Origin: Georgenia sp. EYE_87 | GTDB lineage: Bacteria; Actinomycetota; Actinomycetes; Actinomycetales; Actinomycetaceae | Assembly (NCBI RefSeq): GCF_023148685.1 | Contig: NZ_JAHXNL010000009.1 | Span: 62,001-126,000, forward strand | Length of the DNA stretch: 64,000 bases | Direction: 5' to 3' | Shown here: positions 8,739 through 16,230 of the stretch, in pieces | Layout: each line of letters starts with the position of its first letter | Numbering within the stretch: the stretch's first letter is position 1 | Made by a program: the position numbers and the translations under genes | The notes under the pieces: model-generated | What the model saw: only the letters and a program-made list of their open reading frames with translations | Told to the model about the DNA's origin: nothing | The model's database searches: none

Positions 8739-9224
8739 TCATGCCGGGGGCCCGGGCCGTCCTGGGACGGCGGACCAGGCCCGCCACGTGGTCACGGCGA
8801 CGCGGATGAGCGGCCCGGCCGGCGGGTCGGCGTACTGCGGGTACTTCGCCGCCAGCGCGGCGAGCGCCGCGTGCACCTCGGACGTCGCGTCCGCCGGCAC
8901 GACGCTCGCGGTCCCGTCGGCGCGCACCTCGCGCGAACCGTCCACCGGCACGACGCTCGCCGTCCCGTCGGCGCGCACCCACCACAGCGCCGACCAGTCC
9001 TCCTCGTAGTGGTCCACCAGGAGACTGACCGACGGGTGCGCGGCGACGTTGGCCAGCCGCTGCAGTCTGCGGGTCGACTTCGGCTTGGCGTCGACCGCCG
9101 TCCAGACGACGTCACCGACGAGGGCGAAGGCCACCGGCACGACGCGCGGGTCGCCTGCGGGGGTCACCGTCGCCAGCCGGCCGACCCGGGCCGCGGCGAA
9201 ACGGGCCCGTGCGGCGTCGTCCAT
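8739..9224 (-). CDS. PPOX-class (pyridoxamine oxidase fold) F420-dependent oxidoreductase-like protein
   Basis: A protein of 161 residues with its start at the ATG at 9224 (MDDAARARFAAARVGRLATV). The split-barrel fold opening, PRVVPVAFAL and the late WWVRADG segment resemble the mycobacterial Rv0121c-type PPOX subfamily, which binds F420 or FMN. The phrase RADGTASVVP occurs twice 17 residues apart because of an in-frame 51-base duplication (8894-8928 and 8945-8979); relatives I know of have a single copy. Divergent from the ammonia-lyase gene. Substrate unknown. Confidence 0.75.
   Translation of the reverse strand: MDDAARARFAAARVGRLATVTPAGDPRVVPVAFALVGDVVWTAVDAKPKSTRRLQRLANVAAHPSVSLLVDHYEEDWSALWWVRADGTASVVPVDGSREVRADGTASVVPADATSEVHAALAALAAKYPQYADPPAGPLIRVAVTTWRAWSAVPGRPGPPA
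8894..8979. repeat. in-frame direct repeat inside the PPOX gene
   Basis: A 35-base segment at 8894-8928 recurs at 8945-8979 with one mismatch, a 51-base (17-codon) period, so the reading frame is kept. It duplicates part of the C-terminal half of the protein. Confidence 0.9.
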
Positions 9225-9393
9225 CGCCCCACGGTAGGCGAGGGGCGCGGACCTGCCCGCCCGAGGTTGGTCGCGCGCGGTCTCCGTAAACCTTCTCCTC
9301 GATGGCGCGACGGTGGAGACTGGCGTCTCCCGGGGACCGCTCACGCTCGCCCCGTGGGCGGGTCGGCATGCGGGCTCTACCGGAGGGACAGCG

Positions 9394-10884
9394 ATGACCG
9401 TCGTGACGATCACGGAGTCACCGATGACGGTCGAGGAGCTGCTCGCCGTCGTCCGCGGCTCGCGGGTGGAGCTCGACGACGGCGCACGCCGACGGATCGC
9501 CGCGGGCCGGGCCGTCGTGGACCGGGTGCTGGACACCCGCGAGGCGGTCTACGGGCTGACCACCCAGGTGGGCCACGGCAAGGACACGCGGCTCACGGAG
9601 GAGGAGATCCGCGGCGAGCAGCTCTTCCTCGTCATGTCCCACAGCGGCGGGATCGGTGCGGCGCTGCCCACCGACGTCATCCGCGCGGCGCTCGCCGTGC
9701 GGCTGAACGGCATCGCGCGCGGCGGGTCGGGCGCCGGCGTTCCGGTCGCCGAGGTCCTGGTGGCGATGCTCAACGCGGGCGTCCATCCGGTGGTCCCGGA
9801 GATCTCCTCGGTCGGTGCGGGCGACCTCGGGCCGATGGCGAGCATGGCGCAGGTGGCCGTCGGCGCCGGCCGCGCCGAGTACCGCGGTGAGTTGCTGCCC
9901 GGCGGGGAGGCGCTGCGGCGGGCAGGCATCACGCCCCTCGTGCTCGGCGGCAAGGACGGTCTCGCGCTGATCTCGGCCAACGCCGTGTCCGTCGGCCAGG
10001 CAGCCCTCGTCGTCGACCGGGCCGACCGGGCCGCCGAGGCGGCGGACCTCGCCGCCGCGCTCTCGATGGAGGCGACCGGCGCCAACGTCTCGGTGCTCCA
10101 CCCCGCCGTGGCCCGGGCCAAGGGGATCGCCGGGCAGACCGCCGCCGCCGACCACCTCCGCGGCGTGCTCGCGGGAAGCGCGCTGACGGGACCGGGCGGC
10201 GCCCGTTCCGTCCAGGACGCGTTGTCGTTCCGCGTCGTCCCGCAGGTCCACGGCGCGCTGCGCGAGTACGTGGCGGCGGCCCGAAGCGCGGTGACCACCG
10301 AGCTCAACGCCGCCGCCGACAACCCACTCGTGTCGGTGGACGACGGCGTGCTCATCAGCAACGGGAACTTCCATCCCATGGTGCTCGCCATCGGGTTCGA
10401 CGCGGTGCGCGTCGCGCTCGCCCACGTGGGTCAGCTCAGCGAGCGTCGGATGGCCCACCTCTGGGAGGCGTTCTTCCGGCAGATGTCGGAGGGCACGCCG
10501 CGGCCGCCGTCGGAGGGCGCGCCGCCGCCGTCCCCGCCCTACGGCGTCCAGCTGCGGTACACCGCGGCGGCCCTGCTCCCCGAGCTCGTGCAGGCCGCAG
10601 CCCCCGCGACCCTGGACACCCCGCCCCTCGACCTCGGCGTCGAGGACCACGGCACCGGCGCCCCGCTCGCCGTCCGCCGCACGGACCAGGCGCTGGGCAT
10701 GCTCGAGGACCTACTCGCGATCGAGCTCCTCCTCGCCCACGACGTCATCGCCGGGTCCGCCGCCGCGGTCACGGGGGCCGGGACGGCGGAGATCCTGCGG
10801 ACGCTGGAGGACGCGGTCGCGGGTGCCGAGCCGTACGCCGATGCGGTGCACGCCGCGCTGCGGAGTCGATTCCCCGCCAGGTAG
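9394..10884 (+). CDS. histidine/aromatic ammonia-lyase family protein lacking the MIO serine
   Basis: A protein of 496 residues; the ATG at 9394 follows a GGAGGGA ribosome site. Family landmarks are present: a Tyr-Gly loop (VYGLTTQVGHG), MSHSGGIG, and the NAAADNPL...GNFH segment. Normal members build the MIO electrophile from Ala-Ser-Gly inside SVGASGDLAPL. Here residues 138-146 read SSVGAGDLG, so the serine is missing and Ala142 is followed directly by Gly143. Either the protein uses another chemistry, is a binding protein, or is inactive. No other hut genes are nearby. Confidence 0.85.
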   Translation: MTVVTITESPMTVEELLAVVRGSRVELDDGARRRIAAGRAVVDRVLDTREAVYGLTTQVGHGKDTRLTEEEIRGEQLFLVMSHSGGIGAALPTDVIRAALAVRLNGIARGGSGAGVPVAEVLVAMLNAGVHPVVPEISSVGAGDLGPMASMAQVAVGAGRAEYRGELLPGGEALRRAGITPLVLGGKDGLALISANAVSVGQAALVVDRADRAAEAADLAAALSMEATGANVSVLHPAVARAKGIAGQTAAADHLRGVLAGSALTGPGGARSVQDALSFRVVPQVHGALREYVAAARSAVTTELNAAADNPLVSVDDGVLISNGNFHPMVLAIGFDAVRVALAHVGQLSERRMAHLWEAFFRQMSEGTPRPPSEGAPPPSPPYGVQLRYTAAALLPELVQAAAPATLDTPPLDLGVEDHGTGAPLAVRRTDQALGMLEDLLAIELLLAHDVIAGSAAAVTGAGTAEILRTLEDAVAGAEPYADAVHAALRSRFPAR

Positions 10885-10986
10885 CCGACCGCTGATCAGC
10901 TCGGGCGTGCCCGAACGACCTCATGTCTTCTGGACGTGGCCCTTCCTCCACAGTGCAACGGGAGAGGACGGGAATCGGGTCCCGTT

Positions 10987-11002
10987 CGCCGGCGCGCCGG
11001 CG
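10987..11002. repeat. 16-bp perfect palindrome
   Basis: CGCCGGCGCGCCGGCG is both palindromic and a direct doubling of CGCCGGCG. It lies 103 bases after the ammonia-lyase stop and 48 bases before the next start. It may be chance in GC-rich DNA or part of a terminator. Confidence 0.4.
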
Positions 11003-11049
11003 CTCTCAGCCGGGACCATGTGGGTTCCTCCTCCTGGGACGGAGCGGCG

Positions 11050-11928
11050 ATGGTCACCGAAACCTTCCCGCGCACGAGGCGCGGCATGCGGACCGCCGGG
11101 GTGGTGGTCGGGGTCCTGCTTCGTGTCGCGGCGGTCCTGCTGCTGGGCGCGTCGGTCGCGCTGGGCTGGCAGGCGGCGTGGTCACGATTCGGCGTGTGCT
11201 TCGTGGGTGGGGATCCACCGCTGGCCGGGCTGCCCGAGGACAGCACCCTGGCGTGCTATGCGGTGCAGGACCACCTGTACGACTACGACGTACCCGCCGA
11301 CCCCTGGGTGCCGATCGCTGACGCGGCGCAACGGGAGGGGCTCAGCCTGATGGCCCTCGGGGTCGGCGTGGGGCTGGTCGCCCTGTCCGTGGCGGGTCGC
11401 TGGTACGTCCGGCTGCTCAGCGTGGTCGGCGGTGCGAACTTCGCCGCGGCGATGGTGGGGACGGGGGTGCCGGTCCTGCGGAGCGGGCTGGCCGGCGAGC
11501 CGGTCGGGTTCGGCGACTGGCTCGCCGCGAGCTCGCTGACGTTCCTCACGCCGCTGGCCACGCCCGCCCTGGCAGTGCTGGCCACGCCCGCCCTGGCGGT
11601 CCTGGCCTGGCACCGCGGCGGCCGCGACGGCCGGATCGTAGCGGTGTTCTGGGCGGCTGTGACGGTGGCGCAACCGTTCCCGGAGTTCATCATCAGCCTC
11701 TTCCTTTGGGGATCCCACGACACCTCGCCCCTCAACGGGTTGTTGCGCTGCGTCGCGGTCGCAGTGGCGGCGGTGGCCGTCGCGGTCACCCTGGTCCCTG
11801 TCGAGAGGCGATCGCAGATCGTGCCCCGACCGCTCAGATCGATCGGGCGGGCGACGGTGAGGGCCCTGGCGGCAGTGGCGGCCAAGATCGAAGAGCTGGA
11901 CGACCGGCTGTCCCCGAACAGGAGGTAG
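11050..11928 (+). CDS. hypothetical multi-pass membrane protein
   Basis: A protein of 292 residues; the ATG at 11050 is preceded by GGAG at a good distance. About six hydrophobic segments are visible (near residues 20-42, 100-122, 128-148, 160-184, 196-218, 226-246). The fourth contains an eight-residue tandem repeat, LATPALAV twice, from a 24-base duplication at 11554-11601. The C-terminus is basic and cytoplasmic in character. I do not recognise the family. Confidence 0.6.
   Translation: MVTETFPRTRRGMRTAGVVVGVLLRVAAVLLLGASVALGWQAAWSRFGVCFVGGDPPLAGLPEDSTLACYAVQDHLYDYDVPADPWVPIADAAQREGLSLMALGVGVGLVALSVAGRWYVRLLSVVGGANFAAAMVGTGVPVLRSGLAGEPVGFGDWLAASSLTFLTPLATPALAVLATPALAVLAWHRGGRDGRIVAVFWAAVTVAQPFPEFIISLFLWGSHDTSPLNGLLRCVAVAVAAVAVAVTLVPVERRSQIVPRPLRSIGRATVRALAAVAAKIEELDDRLSPNRR
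11554..11601. repeat. 24-bp in-frame tandem duplication
   Basis: Two near-identical 24-base copies (11554-11577, 11578-11601) encode LATPALAV twice within a membrane segment. Two bases differ. Confidence 0.85.
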
Positions 11929-12074
11929 GGGACAGGGACGGGCGGCGTCGCCGTCGGGCCAGACGTCACAATCCGGCGCCCTGCCTCGTCCTAGGGGGTG
12001 ACGCAAGAGCGTCCGGAGACCCCCACATCTGGGCAGCGGGACCCCGGCGCTCCCGACCCGGAGGGAGACGCGTC

Positions 12075-12476
12075 ATGGACGTGTTTCTGTGGATCGTCGC
12101 CGGCCTGCTTGCCGCCGTGTTCCTGCTCGGCGGGGGACTGAAGGTGGTCCTGCCGAAGGAGAGGATCCGGGCCGCCGGCCGGATCCGGGGGCGTGACCTG
12201 GCGGCGTGGACCGAGGACTTCGGCCCCGGCGCGATCAAGGCCATCGGCGTGCTGGAGGTGCTCGCCGCGATCGGGCTGGTCGTGCCGCCGCTCGTCGGCG
12301 TCGCCCCGGTCCTCGCGCCGCTGGCCGCCGTCGGCCTCGTGCTGCTGATGCTCGGCGCCGCCGTCGTCCACCTGCGCCGCGGTGAGCTGCCCAACATCGC
12401 CGGCAACGTCGTCTACCTCACGCTGGCGGCGGCCGTGGTCTGGGGTCGGCTCGTCGTCGAGCCGTTCACCGCCTGA
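12075..12476 (+). CDS. DoxX family small membrane protein
   Basis: A protein of 133 residues with four hydrophobic helices (about 5-22, 55-72, 76-97, 108-126). The helix pattern and the GGGLKVVLPKERI segment after helix 1 fit DoxX-like proteins, which are linked to redox or quinone-related functions but lack a firm reaction. The ATG at 12075 follows GGAGGGAGA. It stands alone. Confidence 0.75.
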   Translation: MDVFLWIVAGLLAAVFLLGGGLKVVLPKERIRAAGRIRGRDLAAWTEDFGPGAIKAIGVLEVLAAIGLVVPPLVGVAPVLAPLAAVGLVLLMLGAAVVHLRRGELPNIAGNVVYLTLAAAVVWGRLVVEPFTA

Positions 12477-12527
12477 TCGCGGGGCGGCGGCGGCCCGGCG
12501 GCCGGGGGCGCCCCTAGACTGCCGCGC

Positions 12528-13232
12528 GTGGACTTCTACGAGTTCATCGGGAACTACTGGTGGCTCGTCTTCCCGATCGGCGGGGCCCTCGGCGGCTCCG
12601 TCAGCGCGTTCATGCGCAACGCCCGCAAGTGGGACGAGCGGCGTCGCGAGGACAAGATCGAGCTGGCCCGGATCAAGTACGGCGCCCGCGCCGCCGCGGC
12701 CGAGCAGGCCCGGGTGACGCAGGGCGAGATCGAACGGACGCTCGCCCGGCACCGGGCGGTCAACAGGCGGTGGCTGGACTACGAGCTCGACGTCGCCAAG
12801 CTCATCGACTTCCCGCTGATGACCGACATGCGCGAGCCGCTCACGCTCGACTTCCACCGCGCCAAGCGGGACGCGGACGCGCTGCGCCCCGACGACGCCG
12901 CCGAGCTGGAGGATCCCGGCCGGCTCACCGAGTACCGCGACGCCGTGCGCCACTTCGAGACCACCTTCGACCTGGCCGAGCAGGAGGCGCGGCGGCGCCG
13001 CACGTCGGACTTCACCGTGGTGGAGCAGCAGGCGCTGACCCGCGCGAAGAAGTTCATCGCGCTCGCCGACGACCCGGCGGCCACCCACGCCGAGCGGCAG
13101 TCCGCCTACAAGCGGGCGATGCGGGAGCTCGAGGGGCTGGTGGTGCTGCCGACCGCCACCACCGACGCCTTCGAGCAGCGCATCGCCGGGGCGATCGACG
13201 CGCCCCCGCGGAAGGACCCCGATGGGCGCTAG
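12528..13232 (+). CDS. hypothetical membrane-anchored, helix-rich protein
   Basis: A protein of 234 residues beginning at GTG 12528, 7 bases after a TAGACT box (12515-12520), so probably leaderless. One N-terminal membrane segment (WWLVFPIGGALGGSVSAFM, about 10-28) is followed by a charged helical cytoplasmic part rich in Arg, Glu and Ala. I cannot name the family. It overlaps the start of the next gene by 11 bases. Confidence 0.65.
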   Translation: MDFYEFIGNYWWLVFPIGGALGGSVSAFMRNARKWDERRREDKIELARIKYGARAAAAEQARVTQGEIERTLARHRAVNRRWLDYELDVAKLIDFPLMTDMREPLTLDFHRAKRDADALRPDDAAELEDPGRLTEYRDAVRHFETTFDLAEQEARRRRTSDFTVVEQQALTRAKKFIALADDPAATHAERQSAYKRAMRELEGLVVLPTATTDAFEQRIAGAIDAPPRKDPDGR

Positions 13233-13842
13233 CCAGATCTGGGCCGTGGTTCACGCCGAGCGCGCGGCACTGGCCGAGGACCTCCGGAGGCTCCCGGCCG
13301 AGCGGTGGGCCACGCCGTCGTTGTGCCCCGGCTGGGACGTCCACGACGTGCTCGCCCACCTGGTCGACGACGCGAGGACCACCCGGCTGAGCTTCGTCCG
13401 CGGCCTCCTCGCCGCGGGCCTCGACTTCGACCGGCTCAACGCCCGGGGCGTCGCGCGGGAGCGTACCGCGGACCCGGGCCGCACGCTCGAGGCGTTCCGG
13501 GCCGTCAGCGGGCGCACCACCAGCGCGCCGGCGCCGCCTGCCACCCGCCTGGTGGAGGCGTTCGTGCACGGGGAGGACATCCGGCGCCCGCTGGGCATCC
13601 GCCGGGCCTACCCGGCCGACCACGTCGCCGTCGCGCTCCGGCACCAGCTGCGCACCAGCGTGAAGTACGGTGGCGGCCGGGAACGTGCGCAGGGGCTGCG
13701 CCTGGCGGCCACGGACACCGACCTCGTCTTGGGCGTGGGCGAGGAGGTACGCGGAACGGCGATCGCGCTGCTGCTGGCGGTGTCCGGGCGCCGTGTGAGC
13801 TCGAAGGAATTCACCGGCCAGGGCACCCTGCTCCGGGGGTGA
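13222..13842 (+). CDS. maleylpyruvate isomerase family mycothiol-dependent enzyme (DinB fold)
   Basis: A protein of 206 residues. The N-terminal half matches the MDMPI_N/DinB four-helix fold: LSLCPGWDVHDVLAHLVDD with the usual tryptophan-histidine metal-site region, and a later histidine in VEAFVHGEDIRRPLG. Family members use mycothiol in isomerisation or detoxification of actinobacterial metabolites. The start overlaps the preceding gene, implying coupling. Substrate not predictable. Confidence 0.8.
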   Translation: MGASQIWAVVHAERAALAEDLRRLPAERWATPSLCPGWDVHDVLAHLVDDARTTRLSFVRGLLAAGLDFDRLNARGVARERTADPGRTLEAFRAVSGRTTSAPAPPATRLVEAFVHGEDIRRPLGIRRAYPADHVAVALRHQLRTSVKYGGGRERAQGLRLAATDTDLVLGVGEEVRGTAIALLLAVSGRRVSSKEFTGQGTLLRG

Positions 13843-13872
13843 GCGGGCACGTCACGCTCGGGACGAACGGTG

Positions 13873-13912
13873 GGCGGCAGCACCCACGAGCCGTTCCGGG
13901 GGTGCTGCCGCC
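13873..13912. terminator. bidirectional intrinsic-type terminator
   Basis: A perfect 13-bp stem, ggcggcagcaccc (13873-13885) with gggtgctgccgcc (13900-13912), 14-base loop, lies between two converging genes. There is no T-tract, as is common in high-GC actinobacteria. Confidence 0.75.
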
Positions 13913-13944
13913 AGGCGTTCAGCGAGCTACCGGGCGTCCACGCC

Positions 13945-14424
13945 TCAGACCTCAGCGGGCAAAGTCGCTGCGAGCCAGGGGTAGCGCTCGGTGTCCCGTC
14001 CTGCGTAGTCCGGGTCGAGGTAGATGAAGACGCGCTGGACCAACCAGTCGCGGATCTCGAAGACGTCGCACCAGCGGCCGGCACCATGCTCGGGCACGCC
14101 CGCCCGCCAGGGCCCATCCTCATGCTCCCCATGGCTGGTTCCTTCCGCCACCAGCGTGTCAGAGCCGGAGAAGATCCAGTTGAAGTGCGAGTAGTGGTGG
14201 GTGATCGACTGCAGCGTGCCGCCGACGTCGCCGAACAGCTGGCCGATCTGCTCCTTGCCCGTGGCGATGCCCCACTTCGGGAAGTACACCTGGGCGTCAT
14301 CGGCGAAGAGGTCGAGGATGCTGCCGCCGTCGGAGGTGACGCCCCCGTTGTCGAACGCCTTAAGGTATTCGATGGCGACGGACTTGCGCTGTTCGTCGGT
14401 CATAGTGCTTCGGGTAAGGGCCAT
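13945..14424 (-). CDS. SnoaL/NTF2-like small protein
   Basis: A protein of 159 residues with the cone-shaped NTF2 fold pattern (AIEYLKAFDNGG, ILDLFADDAQVYFPKW, HFNWIFSGSDTLVAEG). Such proteins are ketosteroid-isomerase-like enzymes or subunits in catabolic pathways. The ATG at 14424 has GGAGA upstream; an in-frame ATG at 14403 is an alternative. It lies 22 bases after a ketosteroid-dehydrogenase-like flavoprotein, so it likely isomerises or hydrates that enzyme's substrate or product (inference). Confidence 0.75.
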   Translation of the reverse strand: MALTRSTMTDEQRKSVAIEYLKAFDNGGVTSDGGSILDLFADDAQVYFPKWGIATGKEQIGQLFGDVGGTLQSITHHYSHFNWIFSGSDTLVAEGTSHGEHEDGPWRAGVPEHGAGRWCDVFEIRDWLVQRVFIYLDPDYAGRDTERYPWLAATLPAEV

Positions 14425-14446
14425 GATTCTCTCCAGTGGTGGGGTT

Positions 14447-16141
14447 TCAGCGAGCTGTGACGGTGCTGGTCGCGAGGTCCCGGACAGGACGCGCGGCAGC
14501 TGCGCGGGCTGTGCGGTACGCCATCGCGATGATGGGGCCGAGGGTCGCTCCACCGGCCCAGTAGGCCCCGGCGGAGGCTGAGGCGACGCAGTTGCCCACA
14601 CCGAAGAGGCCGGGGATAGGCGACCCGACGTCGTCGAGCACCTCGCCGTCCGGGCTGGTCCGCGGCCCGCCCTTCGTGTCGAGCGTTCCGCCGGTGACCA
14701 TGGCGGCGTAGTAGGGGCCTGAGCCGCTGATCGGCCACATGGTGTCGTTCTTCCGGCCTGGTTCGTCCTTGACGACACCGTTGAAGACGAACTCCACCGG
14801 GGTCTCGCCGCGATGGAAGTCCTGGTCCACCCCGGCCTCGGCAAATCGGTTGAACCGCTCGATCGACGCCCGCAGGTTATCGGCGAAATCCTCGGACAGG
14901 GTCATCCCGCCGGTGACGTGGCGGTACTCGGCGAGGCGGTCGCCGATGGCCGCGGCAAGCTCGTCGAGGGTGTCGCCCTTGATGACGTGGTAGTCCGGCT
15001 CGCCGGGCGGCACGATCAACCGTCCGTACTCGTCGGAGGCCGAGTGGTCCTGGCTGCGCTGGTCCCAGATCTGGAACTGAACGAGCTTCGGATACGCCGC
15101 GTGCACCGGGTCCCACTCGTAGAAGAGCCTGCCCTGCTCGTTGTACGGCAGTTTCTCGTTTGTCGAGCGCCGGCCGGTCCGGTCCACCCATATCATCGAG
15201 TCGCCCGCCACAGAGAACATGCCGGACATGGTGGGATCGCGGCGGACGGCCTTCTCCAGCGGGATCGGGCACATCCACGCGTTCGACATGTTCCGCAGCT
15301 GGGCGCCGACCGCGGTGGAGATCTGCACGAAATCGCCCTCGTTCGTCATCGCGGCGCACCCGCCGTAGGCGGGGAACCCGAGGAAGTTGGCACGCAGGTC
15401 GCCGTCATGGGTGAACCCGCCGGAGGCGAAGACGACTGCCTTGCGCGCACCGACGCGAACGGTGGTGCCGTCGGGCGTGGTGGCCTCGACGCCGACCACC
15501 TCGGTGCCGTCGTGGATGACTCGTTGGACACGGTGCTCGAGCCGGATGTCGACGCCGTCGCGTCGCGCCGCCGCGGACATGGTGCCGATGCCGACTCTCC
15601 CGCCGTCGGACATGGACTCACGGGCGGCGCGGGGGAGCAGGATGCGGCCGGTCGGTGCGTTGTCCTCGGGCAGGTGGCTCCAGTAGTCGGGGACGTCGCC
15701 GCAGTGCCGGTACGGCAGCGCGTCACGCTCGGCGAGCAGTTCTGCGGCGTCCGAGGCGCTGTCGTAGATCGCGGCGCACATGTCGTACTCCCACTGCGTG
15801 AGCCCCATGGTCGGGCTGTCGGGGTCGTACTGATGCGGGCGGGTGAGCCGGGCGACATACCGGAGGTACCCGTCGCGGTCGTCCTGGACACCCGCTGCGC
15901 GCATTGCGGCGTTGTTGGGGATCCAGTACCAGAACGCGGCCTTGTTGGCAGTACCCCCGAGCTGCGACGCTTTCTCGAGGAGTATCACCTCGTTGCCCTG
16001 CCACCTGCTGAACAGGGCGGCCGGGAGGCCCCCTCCTCCTCCGCCGACGACGACGACATCGGCGACCGCGTCGAGGTCACCGAGCGAGGCGGGCCTTGCT
16101 GACTCGCGGGGAGCCGTCTGTGAGGTTGATGGTGCGTTCAT
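14447..16141 (-). CDS. FAD-dependent dehydrogenase, 3-ketosteroid-delta1-dehydrogenase/fumarate reductase-like
   Basis: A protein of 564 residues; the ATG at 16141 follows AAGGAG. The FAD-binding GGGGGGLPAALF motif is near residues 33-44 and LGGTANKAAFW follows, as in KstD-type enzymes; a C-terminal FGVGNCVASASAGAYWAGG stretch closes the FAD site. KstD-family enzymes introduce a C=C bond next to a ring ketone. It sits in the aromatic/alicyclic catabolic cluster with an NTF2-like partner. The exact substrate is unknown; a cyclic ketone is a reasonable guess. Confidence 0.82.
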   Translation of the reverse strand: MNAPSTSQTAPRESARPASLGDLDAVADVVVVGGGGGGLPAALFSRWQGNEVILLEKASQLGGTANKAAFWYWIPNNAAMRAAGVQDDRDGYLRYVARLTRPHQYDPDSPTMGLTQWEYDMCAAIYDSASDAAELLAERDALPYRHCGDVPDYWSHLPEDNAPTGRILLPRAARESMSDGGRVGIGTMSAAARRDGVDIRLEHRVQRVIHDGTEVVGVEATTPDGTTVRVGARKAVVFASGGFTHDGDLRANFLGFPAYGGCAAMTNEGDFVQISTAVGAQLRNMSNAWMCPIPLEKAVRRDPTMSGMFSVAGDSMIWVDRTGRRSTNEKLPYNEQGRLFYEWDPVHAAYPKLVQFQIWDQRSQDHSASDEYGRLIVPPGEPDYHVIKGDTLDELAAAIGDRLAEYRHVTGGMTLSEDFADNLRASIERFNRFAEAGVDQDFHRGETPVEFVFNGVVKDEPGRKNDTMWPISGSGPYYAAMVTGGTLDTKGGPRTSPDGEVLDDVGSPIPGLFGVGNCVASASAGAYWAGGATLGPIIAMAYRTARAAAARPVRDLATSTVTAR

Positions 16142-16230
16142 CCGTTCCACTCCTTCGTGGCGTGTCCCCGACCGATGGCATACCGCGGGTCGGCCAGCGT
16201 CGGGGACGATCGCTGGCACGACCCCTCGCC

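Noticed and set aside
8543-8809. Small plus-strand frame across the 18-bp repeats
   Set aside because: Encodes only repeat-derived Ser/Ala/Gly/Arg and lacks a start signal.
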